Shown piece by piece: positions 26,600 to 36,500 of a stretch of DNA of 53,613 bases (position 1 is its first letter; each line of letters opens with the position of its first letter). The notes beneath the pieces were generated by a model. It searched no databases, was not told the DNA's origin, and worked only from the letters and a program-made list of their open reading frames with translations. The position numbers and the translations under genes are program-made. Source of the DNA: Bacilli bacterium (GTDB taxonomy: Bacteria; Bacillota_I; Bacilli_A; ML615J-28; CAG-698); NCBI GenBank assembly GCA_028691515.1, contig JAQUZE010000001.1, forward strand, positions 1 through 53,613. The letters are read 5' to 3'.

Positions 26600-28004
26600 T
26601 GTAGTAATTGTAGGCGCAGGACCAATGGGAATTTATTGTGCTTATGAATTAATGATTAAAAATCCAAAGATTCAGGTTTTGCTTGTTGATAAGGGCCATG
26701 ATATTTACAATCGACGTTGTCCAATATTAGAACATAAAATCGATAAATGTCCAGTTGATAAAAGTGGATATTCTGGTTGTAAGCCAGGGTGCTCTATGAC
26801 TACGGGGTTTGGTGGCGCTGGAGCTTATTCAGATGGGAAATATAATATTACTAATGAATTTGGCGGTTGGTTAAATGAATATATGAGTAGTGAGGAATTG
26901 CTGGATTTAATTAAATATGTTGACAAGATAAATTTAGATCATGGAGCAAATGTGGAAATAACTGATCCTTATACGGAAGAAGTTAGAAATATAGAAAAAA
27001 GAGCAATTGCCGTTGGTTTAAAACTATTGAGAGGCAAAGTAAGACATTTAGGAACAGAAGAAAATTTGCAAATATTAAAAAATTTATATGAACATATGAA
27101 AGATAATATCAACTATATGTTTACAACAAAAGTAGATGAAATAATTGTTGAAGATGATATATGCAAAGGAATAATTTTAGCAAATGGAGAAAAAATTGAA
27201 GCAAATAATGTTGTTTTAGGTGTTGGAAGAGAAGGATCTGAATGGCTTGAAAAAGTTTTAATGAAACACAAAATAACTTTTAAAAATAATCCTGTTGATA
27301 TTGGTGTTAGAGTCGAAACAAACGATATTGTTATGGAAGAAATTAATAAAAATTTATATGAAGGAAAATTTGTTTTTCAATCAAGCGTTGGAACAACCGT
27401 CAGAACTTTTTGCGCTAATCCTAGTGGCCATGTTGTTGTAGAAAACCAAAACGGAACTATAATTTGTAATGGACACTCTTTTAGAGATTTGCGATTAGGA
27501 ACTCATAATACTAATTTTGCTTTACTAGTTTCTCATGAATTTCGTGAACCTTTTAATAATCCAAATCAATTTGCTCATTCAGTTGCTCAACTAGCAAATA
27601 TGTTAAGCGATGGTGGAGTTTTAGTTCAAAGATATGGAGATATTGTACGAGGTAGAAGATCAACAGCAAAAAGAATTAGAGAAGGATTTGTACAACCAAC
27701 TTTAACTGAAGCTGTACCAGGTGATTTGCAATTAGCACTTCCTTATAATACTATGAAATCTTTAATGGAAATGATGGAAGCATTAAATCATGTTACACCA
27801 GGTATTGCTAGTGATCATACGTTGTTTTATGGTGTTGAAGCAAAGTTTTATTCAGCAAGACCAGAAGTAGATAATAATTTTGAAACTAAAATAAAAAATT
27901 TATTTGTTGGTGGAGATGGCGCTGGTTTAACAAGAGGGCTTGCACAAGCAGGAGCAAATGGAGTTCATATTGCTAGAACAATTATTAAAAAAAATATAAT
28001 TTAA
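26586..28004 (+). CDS. FAD-dependent oxidoreductase of the COG2509 type
   Basis: The 472-aa flavoprotein starts MLKYDVVIVGAGPMGIYCAYEL, a Rossmann FAD motif. A Cys-rich segment near 47-68 (RRCPILEHKIDKCPVDKSG, then CKPGCSMTTGFGGAGAYSDGK) is typical of this uncharacterised family, and the C-terminus has the FAD-closing pattern GGDGAGLTRGLAQAGANG. Substrate is unknown. An in-frame ATG at 26568 is less likely because GTGAGGT, the Shine-Dalgarno, lies between the two. It overlaps pyrG by 14 bp. Confidence 0.85.
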   Translation: MLKYDVVIVGAGPMGIYCAYELMIKNPKIQVLLVDKGHDIYNRRCPILEHKIDKCPVDKSGYSGCKPGCSMTTGFGGAGAYSDGKYNITNEFGGWLNEYMSSEELLDLIKYVDKINLDHGANVEITDPYTEEVRNIEKRAIAVGLKLLRGKVRHLGTEENLQILKNLYEHMKDNINYMFTTKVDEIIVEDDICKGIILANGEKIEANNVVLGVGREGSEWLEKVLMKHKITFKNNPVDIGVRVETNDIVMEEINKNLYEGKFVFQSSVGTTVRTFCANPSGHVVVENQNGTIICNGHSFRDLRLGTHNTNFALLVSHEFREPFNNPNQFAHSVAQLANMLSDGGVLVQRYGDIVRGRRSTAKRIREGFVQPTLTEAVPGDLQLALPYNTMKSLMEMMEALNHVTPGIASDHTLFYGVEAKFYSARPEVDNNFETKIKNLFVGGDGAGLTRGLAQAGANGVHIARTIIKKNII

Positions 28005-28095
28005 AATAATGAAATCCTTTTCATCTTGTTGAATTATTTATTTTATAATATAATTAATCATAGTTTTGAAATGTATAATTTAATAAAGCACTTAT

Positions 28096-28232
28096 CGCCA
28101 ATATAATATGGATAATTTGGATCCAAAGTCTCTACCAAGTGACCTAATCACTTGACTATTGGTAATATGTAAAGTGCCTTTTTGGCGTTTTAATATATTG
28201 GCGAGTATTTTTTATAATACTTGCTTTTTTTT
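28096..28232 (+). ncRNA. Guanine riboswitch with transcription terminator
   Basis: P1 is CCAATA (28098-28103)/TATTGG (28157-28162). J2/3 reads GTCTCTACC, P3 is CAAGTG/CACTTG, and L2 (AATTTGG) and L3 (ACCTAAT) have the GG and CC that pair between loops. The base after GA in TTGACTA (28156) is C, the guanine/hypoxanthine determinant. The 10 nt CGCCAATATA (28096-28105) are complementary to TATATTGGCG (28194-28203), which overlaps the terminator stem GCGAGTATT/AATACTTGC (28201-28209, 28216-28224). Ligand binding should free the terminator and turn the permease gene off. Confidence 0.93.
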
Positions 28233-28304
28233 ATTTGCTCGACAAAACTAAATATTTTAGAAAGGTATATCTAAAAATTGAATGCAGTCACAATTTTATT
28301 TTCT

Positions 28305-28329
28305 CTTGAGAAAAAATTTAATTCTCAAG
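28305..28329 (+). other. Hairpin in the pbuG leader
   Basis: CTTGAGAA (28305-28312) and TTCTCAAG (28322-28329) form an 8-bp stem with a 9-nt loop, about 40 nt before the permease start. No T run follows, so it is not an obvious terminator. It may stabilise the message or mark a processing site. Confidence 0.4.
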
Positions 28330-28371
28330 TAGTTTTAAAAAAAGCATTTTAATTAAAAGAAAGAGGACAGA

Positions 28372-29694
28372 ATGACAAAAATTAGAAAATTCTTTAAAAT
28401 TGAAGAACGTCAATCAACAATCAAAAGAGAAATTGTTGGGGGTATTACTACATTTCTAGCTATGGCTTATATTTTATTTGTTAACCCGTCTATTTTATCA
28501 GCTACAGGAATGGATCCAAATGGAGTATTTTTAGCAACAGCACTAGCAGCAGCATTTGCAACATTTGCAATGGCATTGCTTGCTAATCTTCCAATAGCTT
28601 TAGCACCAGGAATGGGTTTAAATGCATTTTTTGCATTTACTTTAGTAATTGGAATGGGTCTTTCGTGGGAAAAAGCACTAGCTGCTGTTTTAGTATCGGG
28701 TGTTTTATATCTAATCATATCTTTGGTAGGATTAAGAAAATTAATAGTTAAAGCAATACCTCAGTCGCTTAAGTATGCAGTTGGCGCTGGAATTGGTTTC
28801 TTTATTGCTTTTATTGGTTTAACTGGAGCAGGAATTATTCAAGCTAATCCAGATACTTATGTTGCTCTTGGTGATTTAAGTAATCCAACAGTTTTGCTTG
28901 CATTATTTGGAATATTATTAACAGTTGCTTTATTATCATTAAAAGTTAAAGGTGCTATTTTATTTGGTATGTTAGGAACTGCAGTTTTAGGAATTATTAT
29001 CGGTTTATTTGACGTCCAAGGAATGCCCGAATTTGGTGGTATTTTAAGTGCTGATCTTGGATTTCATGGTTTATTTGGAAAAGCTTTTAGTGAGGTAGGT
29101 TGGGTATTAACTCATGGTGTTGGTTGGTTGGCTATTATTTCATTCTTATTTGTAGATTTCTTTGATACAGCAGGAACTCTTTTAAGTGTTACTAATCAAA
29201 TGGAATTTTTAACCGAAAAAGATATTGACAAAGCAAATTTAGTAGATGCAACATCTACAATTGCTGGAGCAGTTTTAGGAACTTCAACAACAACTTCATA
29301 TATTGAATCGTTATCAGGAACTGCAGCTGGTGCTCGTACTGGCCTTGCTTCAATTGTAACTGGGTTATTATTTGTTTTAGCAATTTTCTTTTCTCCGTTA
29401 TTAAGCGTAGTTACCTCAGCAGTTACAGCGTGTGCTATGGTAATTGTTGGTGTTATGATGACAAAATCTTTAGGAAAAATAGAATGGGATGTATGGCCAG
29501 TTGCTTTTTCGGCTTTCATTACAATAATTTTTATGATTTTAACTTACTCTATTTCTAATGGGATTGGATTTGGATTCATTGCTTATGTAGTAGCAATGCT
29601 ATGTAGCAAAAAAGCAAAAGAGATTCATTGGATGATGTATGTTGTATCAGGATTATTTGTTGTTTATTATATATTAACTACTTTATTTTTGTAA
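28372..29694 (+). CDS. pbuG: Guanine/hypoxanthine permease (AzgA/PbuG family)
   Basis: The 440-aa, 12 to 14-helix transporter of the NCS2/AzgA family has the characteristic start REIVGGITTFLAMAYILFVNPSIL, the ALAPGMGLNAFFAFT motif and DFFDTAGTL near 263. It imports guanine and hypoxanthine by proton symport in characterised relatives. SD AGAGGA is 5 nt before the ATG. The guanine riboswitch in its leader supports substrate and name. Confidence 0.93.
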   Translation: MTKIRKFFKIEERQSTIKREIVGGITTFLAMAYILFVNPSILSATGMDPNGVFLATALAAAFATFAMALLANLPIALAPGMGLNAFFAFTLVIGMGLSWEKALAAVLVSGVLYLIISLVGLRKLIVKAIPQSLKYAVGAGIGFFIAFIGLTGAGIIQANPDTYVALGDLSNPTVLLALFGILLTVALLSLKVKGAILFGMLGTAVLGIIIGLFDVQGMPEFGGILSADLGFHGLFGKAFSEVGWVLTHGVGWLAIISFLFVDFFDTAGTLLSVTNQMEFLTEKDIDKANLVDATSTIAGAVLGTSTTTSYIESLSGTAAGARTGLASIVTGLLFVLAIFFSPLLSVVTSAVTACAMVIVGVMMTKSLGKIEWDVWPVAFSAFITIIFMILTYSISNGIGFGFIAYVVAMLCSKKAKEIHWMMYVVSGLFVVYYILTTLFL

Positions 29695-29743
29695 AATATT
29701 TAGAATAAAAATTAACTGTTTTATTTAATATTAAATAAGAACT

Positions 29744-29778
29744 AAGCCTATTTTAGATTTTTTCTAATAGGCTTTTTT
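29744..29778 (+). terminator. Terminator after pbuG
   Basis: AAGCCTATT (29744-29752) and AATAGGCTT (29766-29774) form a 9-bp stem followed by a T run. Confidence 0.85.
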
Positions 29779-29827
29779 GATTATTTTTGACTGTTCTTAA
29801 AAATTAAAGTTAGTGTTGCCAAAATAG

Positions 29828-29855
29828 TTGACAGAATAAATATTTGTTTTATAAT
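29828..29855 (+). promoter_or_regulatory. clpB promoter
   Basis: A perfect TTGACA (29828-29833) and TATAAT (29850-29855) are 16 bp apart. I saw no CIRCE or CtsR-type direct repeat near it, so the usual heat-shock repressors leave no visible mark here. Confidence 0.75.
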
Positions 29856-29903
29856 AAATATGAGATAAATAATATTTATAATAGTAATTAGGAGGGTTAA
29901 TTT

Positions 29904-32027
29904 ATGCAAATGCAGCAAGTAGATGATTACAAAAATGATCCAGAAATATTAAAAAAATTTGGTCGTGATGTTTGTGAAGATGTAAGACTTGGAAAGGTTG
30001 ATCCAGTAATTGGAAGAGACGATGAAATTAGAAAAATTATTCAAATACTAGCAAGAAAAACAAAAAATAATGTAATTTTAATAGGGGAACCAGGAGTTGG
30101 AAAAACAGCAATTATTGAAGGGTTAGCAGAAAGAATTGTTAAGGATGATGTTCCTCTTAATTTAAGGAATAAAATAATTTTTGAACTTGATATGGGTGCA
30201 TTAGTGGCTGGAGCAAAATATCGTGGAGAATTTGAAGAAAGATTGAAGGCAGTTCTAAATAAAATAAAAGAAAGTGAAGGAAATATTATTCTTTTTATTG
30301 ATGAAATTCATTTAATTGTTGGTGCAGGGAGGGCTGAAGGAGCGATGGATGCATCCAATATGCTAAAACCTATGCTGGCAAGAGGAGAATTGTTTACAAT
30401 TGGGGCAACCACATTAAATGAATATCGTAAATATATAGAATCTGATCGTGCTCTTGAAAGAAGATTTCAAAAAGTTTTAATAACTGAACCAACAGTAGAA
30501 GATACTATAAGTATTTTGAGAGGATTAAAAGAAAAATTTGAATCATATCATGGAGTAAAAATAACCGATGGTGCTATTGTAAGTGCTTCTGTACTTGCAA
30601 ATAGATATATAACTGACAGATATTTACCAGATAAAGCTATTGATTTAATTGATGATGCTTGTTCATCAATAAGAATTGAAATTGATTCTATGCCAGTTGA
30701 ATTGGATGAAGTTACTAGAAAATTAGCACAATTAGAAATTGAAAAAATAGCGTTAGAAAAAGAAAAAGATGCAGCGAGCAAAGAAAGATTGAAAAAAATT
30801 AATGAAGAAATTAAATATGCAAAGGAAGAGGAAAAATCATTAACATTTAGATGGCAAACAAGAAAACAAGAAATAGAAAAATCTAAAAATTATAAAAAAC
30901 AACTTGAAAAGTTAAAATTTGAATTAGATCAAGTTTTTTCATCTGGAGATTATCAGAAAGCGTCAAAATTAAAATATTATGACATTCCTGAAATTGAAAA
31001 AAAACTTGTTGAATTAGATGAGATGAGTATTGCAGACGATATTCTAACAGAAACTGTAACTGAAGATGAAGTAGCAAAAATAATATCAAAGAATACTAAT
31101 ATACCTATTAGTAAAATTATGAAAGGTGAAAAAGAAAAAGTATTAGGATTAAGTGATTTATTGAAAAAAAGAGTTATCGGCCAAGATGAAGCAATTAAAC
31201 TGGTTTCAGATTCTATTGTTAGACAAAGAGCTGGAATTAAAGATGAAAACAGACCGATTGGATCATTTTTATTTTTGGGGCCAACTGGTGTTGGAAAAAC
31301 TGAAGTTGCTAAAACATTGGCGGAAGCCTTATTTGATGCTGAAGACCATATAATAAGAATTGATATGAGTGAATATATGGAAAAATTTTCAGTTTCAAGG
31401 CTTATTGGTGCGCCTCCTGGATATGTAGGCTATGAAGAAGGAGGTCAATTAACAGAGCAAGTAAGAAGAAGTCCATATAGTATTGTTTTATTTGATGAAA
31501 TTGAAAAAGCACACCAAGATGTAATTAATTTATTATTACAAATTATGGATGATGGTAGACTAACTGATTCTCAAGGAAGAATAGTAGATTTTAAAAACAC
31601 AATTATAATTATGACTAGTAATATAGGAAGTGAACACTTACTTAAAGGCGAAGGAACAAATATTGTAAAAGATATTTTAAGAAAACATTTTAAACCAGAA
31701 TTTTTGAATAGAATTGATGATATTGTTTTTTTCAATCCTTTAGATAGAAATACACAATATAAAATAGTTAATAAAATGTTAAACAACTTAAAAGAACGTT
31801 TAAAAGCACAAAATATTGATATTAGTTTTGATGACAGTGTGCAATATTATATTGTTGATTCAAGTTTTTCTTTTGAATATGGTGCAAGGCCGTTAAGAAG
31901 ATTTATTGAACATGAAATTGAAACGAAAATTGCCAGTTCTATAATTAATGAGGATGTTTTACCAAACGTTTCTTACATAATGCAATATATTGAAGGTGTG
32001 CTAAAAATTATTCAAATAAAAAATTAA
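29904..32027 (+). CDS. clpB: ClpB disaggregase lacking the N-terminal domain
   Basis: The 707-aa protein has two AAA+ modules. NBD1 carries [13 protein letters not shown] near 60 and NBD2 carries [14 protein letters not shown] near 457, with [12 protein letters not shown] before a ClpB-type coiled-coil middle domain (about 265-395, [14 protein letters not shown]). The middle domain separates it from ClpA/ClpC/ClpE, and no ClpP-docking loop is seen. Full-length ClpB is about 860 aa; the N-domain of about 150 aa is absent, as in Mycoplasma ClpB. It starts in place with SD AGGAGGG, so this is not a truncation by frameshift. Confidence 0.9.
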   Translation: MQMQQVDDYKNDPEILKKFGRDVCEDVRLGKVDPVIGRDDEIRKIIQILARKTKNNVILIGEPGVGKTAIIEGLAERIVKDDVPLNLRNKIIFELDMGALVAGAKYRGEFEERLKAVLNKIKESEGNIILFIDEIHLIVGAGRAEGAMDASNMLKPMLARGELFTIGATTLNEYRKYIESDRALERRFQKVLITEPTVEDTISILRGLKEKFESYHGVKITDGAIVSASVLANRYITDRYLPDKAIDLIDDACSSIRIEIDSMPVELDEVTRKLAQLEIEKIALEKEKDAASKERLKKINEEIKYAKEEEKSLTFRWQTRKQEIEKSKNYKKQLEKLKFELDQVFSSGDYQKASKLKYYDIPEIEKKLVELDEMSIADDILTETVTEDEVAKIISKNTNIPISKIMKGEKEKVLGLSDLLKKRVIGQDEAIKLVSDSIVRQRAGIKDENRPIGSFLFLGPTGVGKTEVAKTLAEALFDAEDHIIRIDMSEYMEKFSVSRLIGAPPGYVGYEEGGQLTEQVRRSPYSIVLFDEIEKAHQDVINLLLQIMDDGRLTDSQGRIVDFKNTIIIMTSNIGSEHLLKGEGTNIVKDILRKHFKPEFLNRIDDIVFFNPLDRNTQYKIVNKMLNNLKERLKAQNIDISFDDSVQYYIVDSSFSFEYGARPLRRFIEHEIETKIASSIINEDVLPNVSYIMQYIEGVLKIIQIKN

Positions 32028-32085
32028 TAGAAAATAGAAGATTTTTATTGTATAATATTGGTAGAGAGAATATAGAGGTGGAAAT

Positions 32086-32916
32086 ATGCTTTTAGATGGA
32101 AAATTAATTTCCGAAGAAATTAAAAAAAGAGTTGCTGAAGAAGTTTATTCGCTTAATGATACTTTGACTCTTGCAATAATACTTGTTGGTAAAGATCCAG
32201 CTAGTGAAATATATGTGAATAGTAAAACAAAAGCATGTGAAAAAGCAGGAATTAAGACAAAAGATTATTTTCTTGATAATAAAATTCCTGAAAAAGAACT
32301 TATAGATTTAATACGTACATTAAATGAAGATCCATTAATTACAGGAATTTTAGTTCAAATGCCATTACCGTCTCATATTAGTGAAGACAATGTTGTTAAT
32401 TCGATTGATCCAGCTAAAGACGTTGATGGATTGAATATTATCAATCAAGGGAAACTTTTGAATAATGCAAATTGTATTGTCCCAGCAACACCGAAAGGAA
32501 TTTTATCATTATTAAAAAGATATTTTGTTGAAATAAGTGGTAAACATGCGGTAATTATTGGAAGAAGTAAATTAGTTGGAAAGCCAATGGCTCTATTATT
32601 GTTAAATAATAATGCAACTATTACTGTTTGTCATTCAAGGACTGAAAATTTAAAAGAAATTGTTAAAAGAGCAGATATTGTTATTGTAGCAATTGGGAAA
32701 CCGAAATTTTTAACTGCTGATATGGTTAAAAAAGATGCAGCTGTTATTGATGTTGGTATTAATAGAGTGCAAGGGAAAATTGTTGGAGATGTTGATTTTG
32801 AAGAAGTTTCAGAGGTAGCATCATATATTACTCCAGTACCTAGAGGTGTTGGTCCGATGACTATTGCTTCTTTACTAGAAAACGTTGTGAAATGCTATCA
32901 TATGCAAAATAAATAA
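32086..32916 (+). CDS. folD: Bifunctional methylene-THF dehydrogenase/cyclohydrolase FolD
   Basis: The 276-aa enzyme converts 5,10-methylene-THF to 10-formyl-THF. Motifs are VNSKTKACEKAGI with the catalytic YxxxK (YVNSK near 45), GILVQMPLPSHI, PAKDVDGLN, the NADP site GRSKLVGKPMA and the C-terminal PVPRGVGPMTIASLLENV. SD AGAGGTGG is 5 nt before the ATG, and a TATAAT at 32051-32056 gives its own promoter. Confidence 0.96.
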   Translation: MLLDGKLISEEIKKRVAEEVYSLNDTLTLAIILVGKDPASEIYVNSKTKACEKAGIKTKDYFLDNKIPEKELIDLIRTLNEDPLITGILVQMPLPSHISEDNVVNSIDPAKDVDGLNIINQGKLLNNANCIVPATPKGILSLLKRYFVEISGKHAVIIGRSKLVGKPMALLLLNNNATITVCHSRTENLKEIVKRADIVIVAIGKPKFLTADMVKKDAAVIDVGINRVQGKIVGDVDFEEVSEVASYITPVPRGVGPMTIASLLENVVKCYHMQNK

Positions 32917-32917
32917 C

Positions 32918-32959
32918 TTAAAAGTTTCCATAAATCATTAAGATTTATGGTCTTTTAAG
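32918..32959 (+). terminator. Long two-part hairpin between folD and pth
   Basis: An inner stem CCATAAATC (32928-32936)/GATTTATGG (32942-32950) and an outer stem CTTAAAAG (32918-32925)/CTTTTAAG (32952-32959) form one long hairpin right after the folD stop. The T run is inside the outer stem, so termination is probably partial. pth begins 18 bp later with no other clear promoter. Confidence 0.5.
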
Positions 32960-32977
32960 GTTAATGGGGTGAAAAAA

Positions 32978-33550
32978 ATGAAATTAATTGTTGGGTTAGG
33001 TAATCCAGGGAAAGAATATAGTGAAACAAGACACAATATTGGTTTTTTATTTGTTGATGAAGTTGTTGCTTCGTTTAATCAACAATTTAAACTAGAAAAG
33101 AAAATAAGATCTGAAATTGTTAGATTTAAAATTAATGAAGAAGAATATGTTTTTTTAAAACCAATTACATTTATGAATTTATCTGGAGAAGCTGTATCAC
33201 TCGCTATGAAATATTATAATATTGATATCAATGATGTAATTATTGTTCATGATGATTTGGATTTACCTGTGGGGAAAATTAGAATTAGACCACAAGGAGG
33301 TAGTGGAGGTCATAATGGAATAAAAAGCATTATACAACACTTAAAAACACAAGAATTTAAAAGAATTAGAATTGGTATTGATAAAAATCAATATGATACA
33401 GTTGATTATGTTTTGGGGAAGTTTTCTAAAAGAGATCAAGATATTATTAATGATGTGATTAGTTATGCTCCAAAAATAATTTGGTTTCTATCAACACATA
33501 ATTTTGACGAATTAATGAGTGAGTATAATAGAGAAAAAAATGATGAATAA
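32978..33550 (+). CDS. pth: Peptidyl-tRNA hydrolase
   Basis: The 190-aa enzyme frees tRNA from stalled peptidyl-tRNA. The N-terminus MKLIVGLGNPGKEYSETRHNIGF contains the catalytic His in the RHN motif. FMNLSGEAV and IVHDDLDLPVGKIRIRPQGGSGGHNGIKS complete the active site. A GTG three codons upstream is part of the Shine-Dalgarno GGGGTG, so I take ATG at 32978. It overlaps mfd by 11 bp, the Bacillus order pth-mfd. Confidence 0.97.
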   Translation: MKLIVGLGNPGKEYSETRHNIGFLFVDEVVASFNQQFKLEKKIRSEIVRFKINEEEYVFLKPITFMNLSGEAVSLAMKYYNIDINDVIIVHDDLDLPVGKIRIRPQGGSGGHNGIKSIIQHLKTQEFKRIRIGIDKNQYDTVDYVLGKFSKRDQDIINDVISYAPKIIWFLSTHNFDELMSEYNREKNDE

Positions 33551-36500
33551 TATTATAGATTTATTTAAAAGAAGCAAAGCAAATATTCAATTTGAAGAAC
33601 ATATTAAAAAAAAGCAATATAGTATTTTTGCTTATAATACTTCAATAAATGTTAAATATTTGCTTGCATATAATACTTTTTTAGAAACAAAAGAACCAGT
33701 TATATATGTTACAACTAATTTATATAAAGCAAATTTAGCATATGAAGGTATTTCAAAAATTGCAGGTTATGAAAATGTGAGTTTTTATGCGGTGGATGAG
33801 TTAATTTCCGAGGACTTATTAGCTGTAAGTAATGATTTGAAAACTGAAAGAATTAATACTATTGCCTCAATTATTAATAATAAACCTAAAATTATAATAA
33901 CTCACTTACAAGCTTTATTAAAGCCTTTAATATCTAAAGATATTTTTTCAAATTATATTATTAATCTTAGTGTTGGAAAAGAAATTAATAGGAATAAATT
34001 TATACAAAATTTAATATTTAATGGTTATATAAAGACCCCCATGACAAGTTCAACGGGGGATTTTAGTGTGCGCGGAGAAGTTATTGATATTTTTCCTGTG
34101 TTTTCTGAAAAGCCTATAAGAATTAATTTTTTTGATGAAGAAATAGAAAAATTAAGATATTTTGATTCTTTAACACAAATTAGTAATAATGATATAAAAG
34201 ATATTGATATTTATCCTTTAAATGAATTAGTCTACGATAACTACATCAAGGAACAAGCCATTAACAATATTAAAGGTATTGCGCAAGAAAAAGTTCTTGA
34301 ATCTATATATGAAGATATAGAAAACCACGAAAACGACGAAAGAATAAATAAATTTATTAATTATTTTTATTCTGATGTTTGTAATATTTTAGATTATATT
34401 GAAGATTTTACTATAATGTATGATGAATTTTCCAAGATTAATGAAGTTTATGAAAAATTACAAATAGATATTAATTATTTAAAAGAAGAAAGAAAAAATG
34501 TTAAGAACAATAAAATATTATATTTACTTGATATTAATAATATTTTTAATAAATATCAAAAAGAAATATATCTTTCTGATATTTTACAAAATTTAAAAGG
34601 AGTAAAATTAGATGTTTTAATTAATATTAATAGTTATTTAGTTATTGATTATCGTAATGATATTAAAAATTTTATAAATGACATAAAAGCAAACCCAAGC
34701 AAAACATTTATTCTTGCTTTTTCGGATGAAAAAAAAGTTAGTTTAATTAAAGAAGTTTTTCTAGGTGAAATTAAATATCAAGAGTGTGATGATTATAATG
34801 ATATTGTAAAACAAAAAGTTAATATTATTAAATCAGATATTTCTTTAGGATATGGAATGTTTGATGAAAATTATGAAGTGTTTACTGAAAAAGAACTTTT
34901 TAGAGATTTTAAATTTAAGCAAACAAAATATAGAAGTAGTTATCAAAATACTATAAGTATAGAATCAAAAGAAGAATTAGAAATTGGGGATTATGTAGTC
35001 CATTATGATCATGGAATTGGTAAATATAAAGGAATTAAAACTGTACAAGTTCATGATGTTAGGAATGATTATATTTGGATTGAATATTCTAATATGGAAA
35101 TTTATATTCCTGTTGAGAATATTTCTTTGCTAGATAAATATCAAGGAAGTGAAGGTTCAATTCCAAAATTAACAAAATTAGGAACTAAGGAATGGGATAA
35201 GAGAAAAAAAGTAATTAGCGAAAAACTAGAAGATATTGCAAAAGAGTTAATTGATACACAAGTCATTAGAGAGCAAAATATAGGTTACGTTTATCCCAAA
35301 GACGATGAATTTCAAAAATTAATTGAGGATGAGTTTCCTCACGATGAGACTAGTGATCAAATAAAAGCAATTAAAGATATTAAAAGAGATATGGAACAAG
35401 GTAAAATAATTGATAGGTTGATATGTGGAGATGTTGGATATGGTAAAACAGAGATAGCATTACGTGCAGCAGTTAAAACTGTTTTGGGACAAAAACAAGT
35501 TGCTTATCTTGCCCCTACAACAATTCTTTCACGTCAACATTACTATACATTTAAAGAACGACTTGATAAATATGGTATAAGAGTTGAACTATTAAACAGA
35601 TTAATTCCCCCCAAAAAACAAAAAGAAATAATTAATGGTTTAAAAAGCGGATTAGTAGATATTATTATAGGTACCCATAGAATATTAAGTGAAGATATCA
35701 AATTTATTGATTTAGGTCTTTTAATTGTTGATGAAGAACAAAGATTTGGTGTTATTCACAAAGAGCAAATTAAAAAATTAAAAAGTGTAGTTAATGTTTT
35801 AACATTAACTGCAACACCAATTCCAAGAACTTTGCAAATGGCTATTACTGGTATAAGACAACTTAGCTTGATATCAACTCCTCCTAAAGATAGATATCCT
35901 GTACAAACATATGTAGTTGAAGAAAATGATATTGTTATTAAAGAAGCAATTTATAGAGAATTAAGCCGTGGCGGACAAGTATTTTATTTGCATAATAAAG
36001 TTGTTGATTTAGAAAGAATATATCGGAAAATACAAAGATTAGTTCCTGAAGCTAAAATAATTATTGCTCATGGCCAAATGAATAAAGAACAATTAGAAGA
36101 TTCAATTACAAAATTTGTTGATGGGGAATACAATGTTTTACTATGTACTACTATTATTGAAACGGGTATAGATATTCCTAATACAAATACTTTAATAATT
36201 GATAATGCTGATCAATTGGGATTATCACAAATTTATCAAATTAGGGGAAGAGTTGGAAGAAGCAATAAAATAGCATATGCTTATTTAACATATAAAAAAA
36301 ATAAAGTATTAACTCAAACAGCAGCAAAACGGTTAAATGCAATTAAAGAGTTTACAAGTCTGGGTAGTGGCTATAGAATAGCAATTAAAGATTTAGCAAT
36401 TAGAGGAGCGGGAGATATATTAGGAAGAGAACAATCTGGGTTTATTGATTCTGTGGGTATTGATATGTATATGAGAATGTTAGATGAAGCAATTAATAAA

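Noticed and set aside
28098-28162. Adenine or 2'-deoxyguanosine riboswitch
   Set aside because: The specificity base after GA in TTGACTA is C, as in guanine-class aptamers, and the gene downstream is a guanine/hypoxanthine permease.
29904-32027. ClpC or ClpE
   Set aside because: The long coiled-coil middle domain and [12 protein letters not shown] segment are ClpB-type, and no UVR motif or ClpP-binding loop is present.
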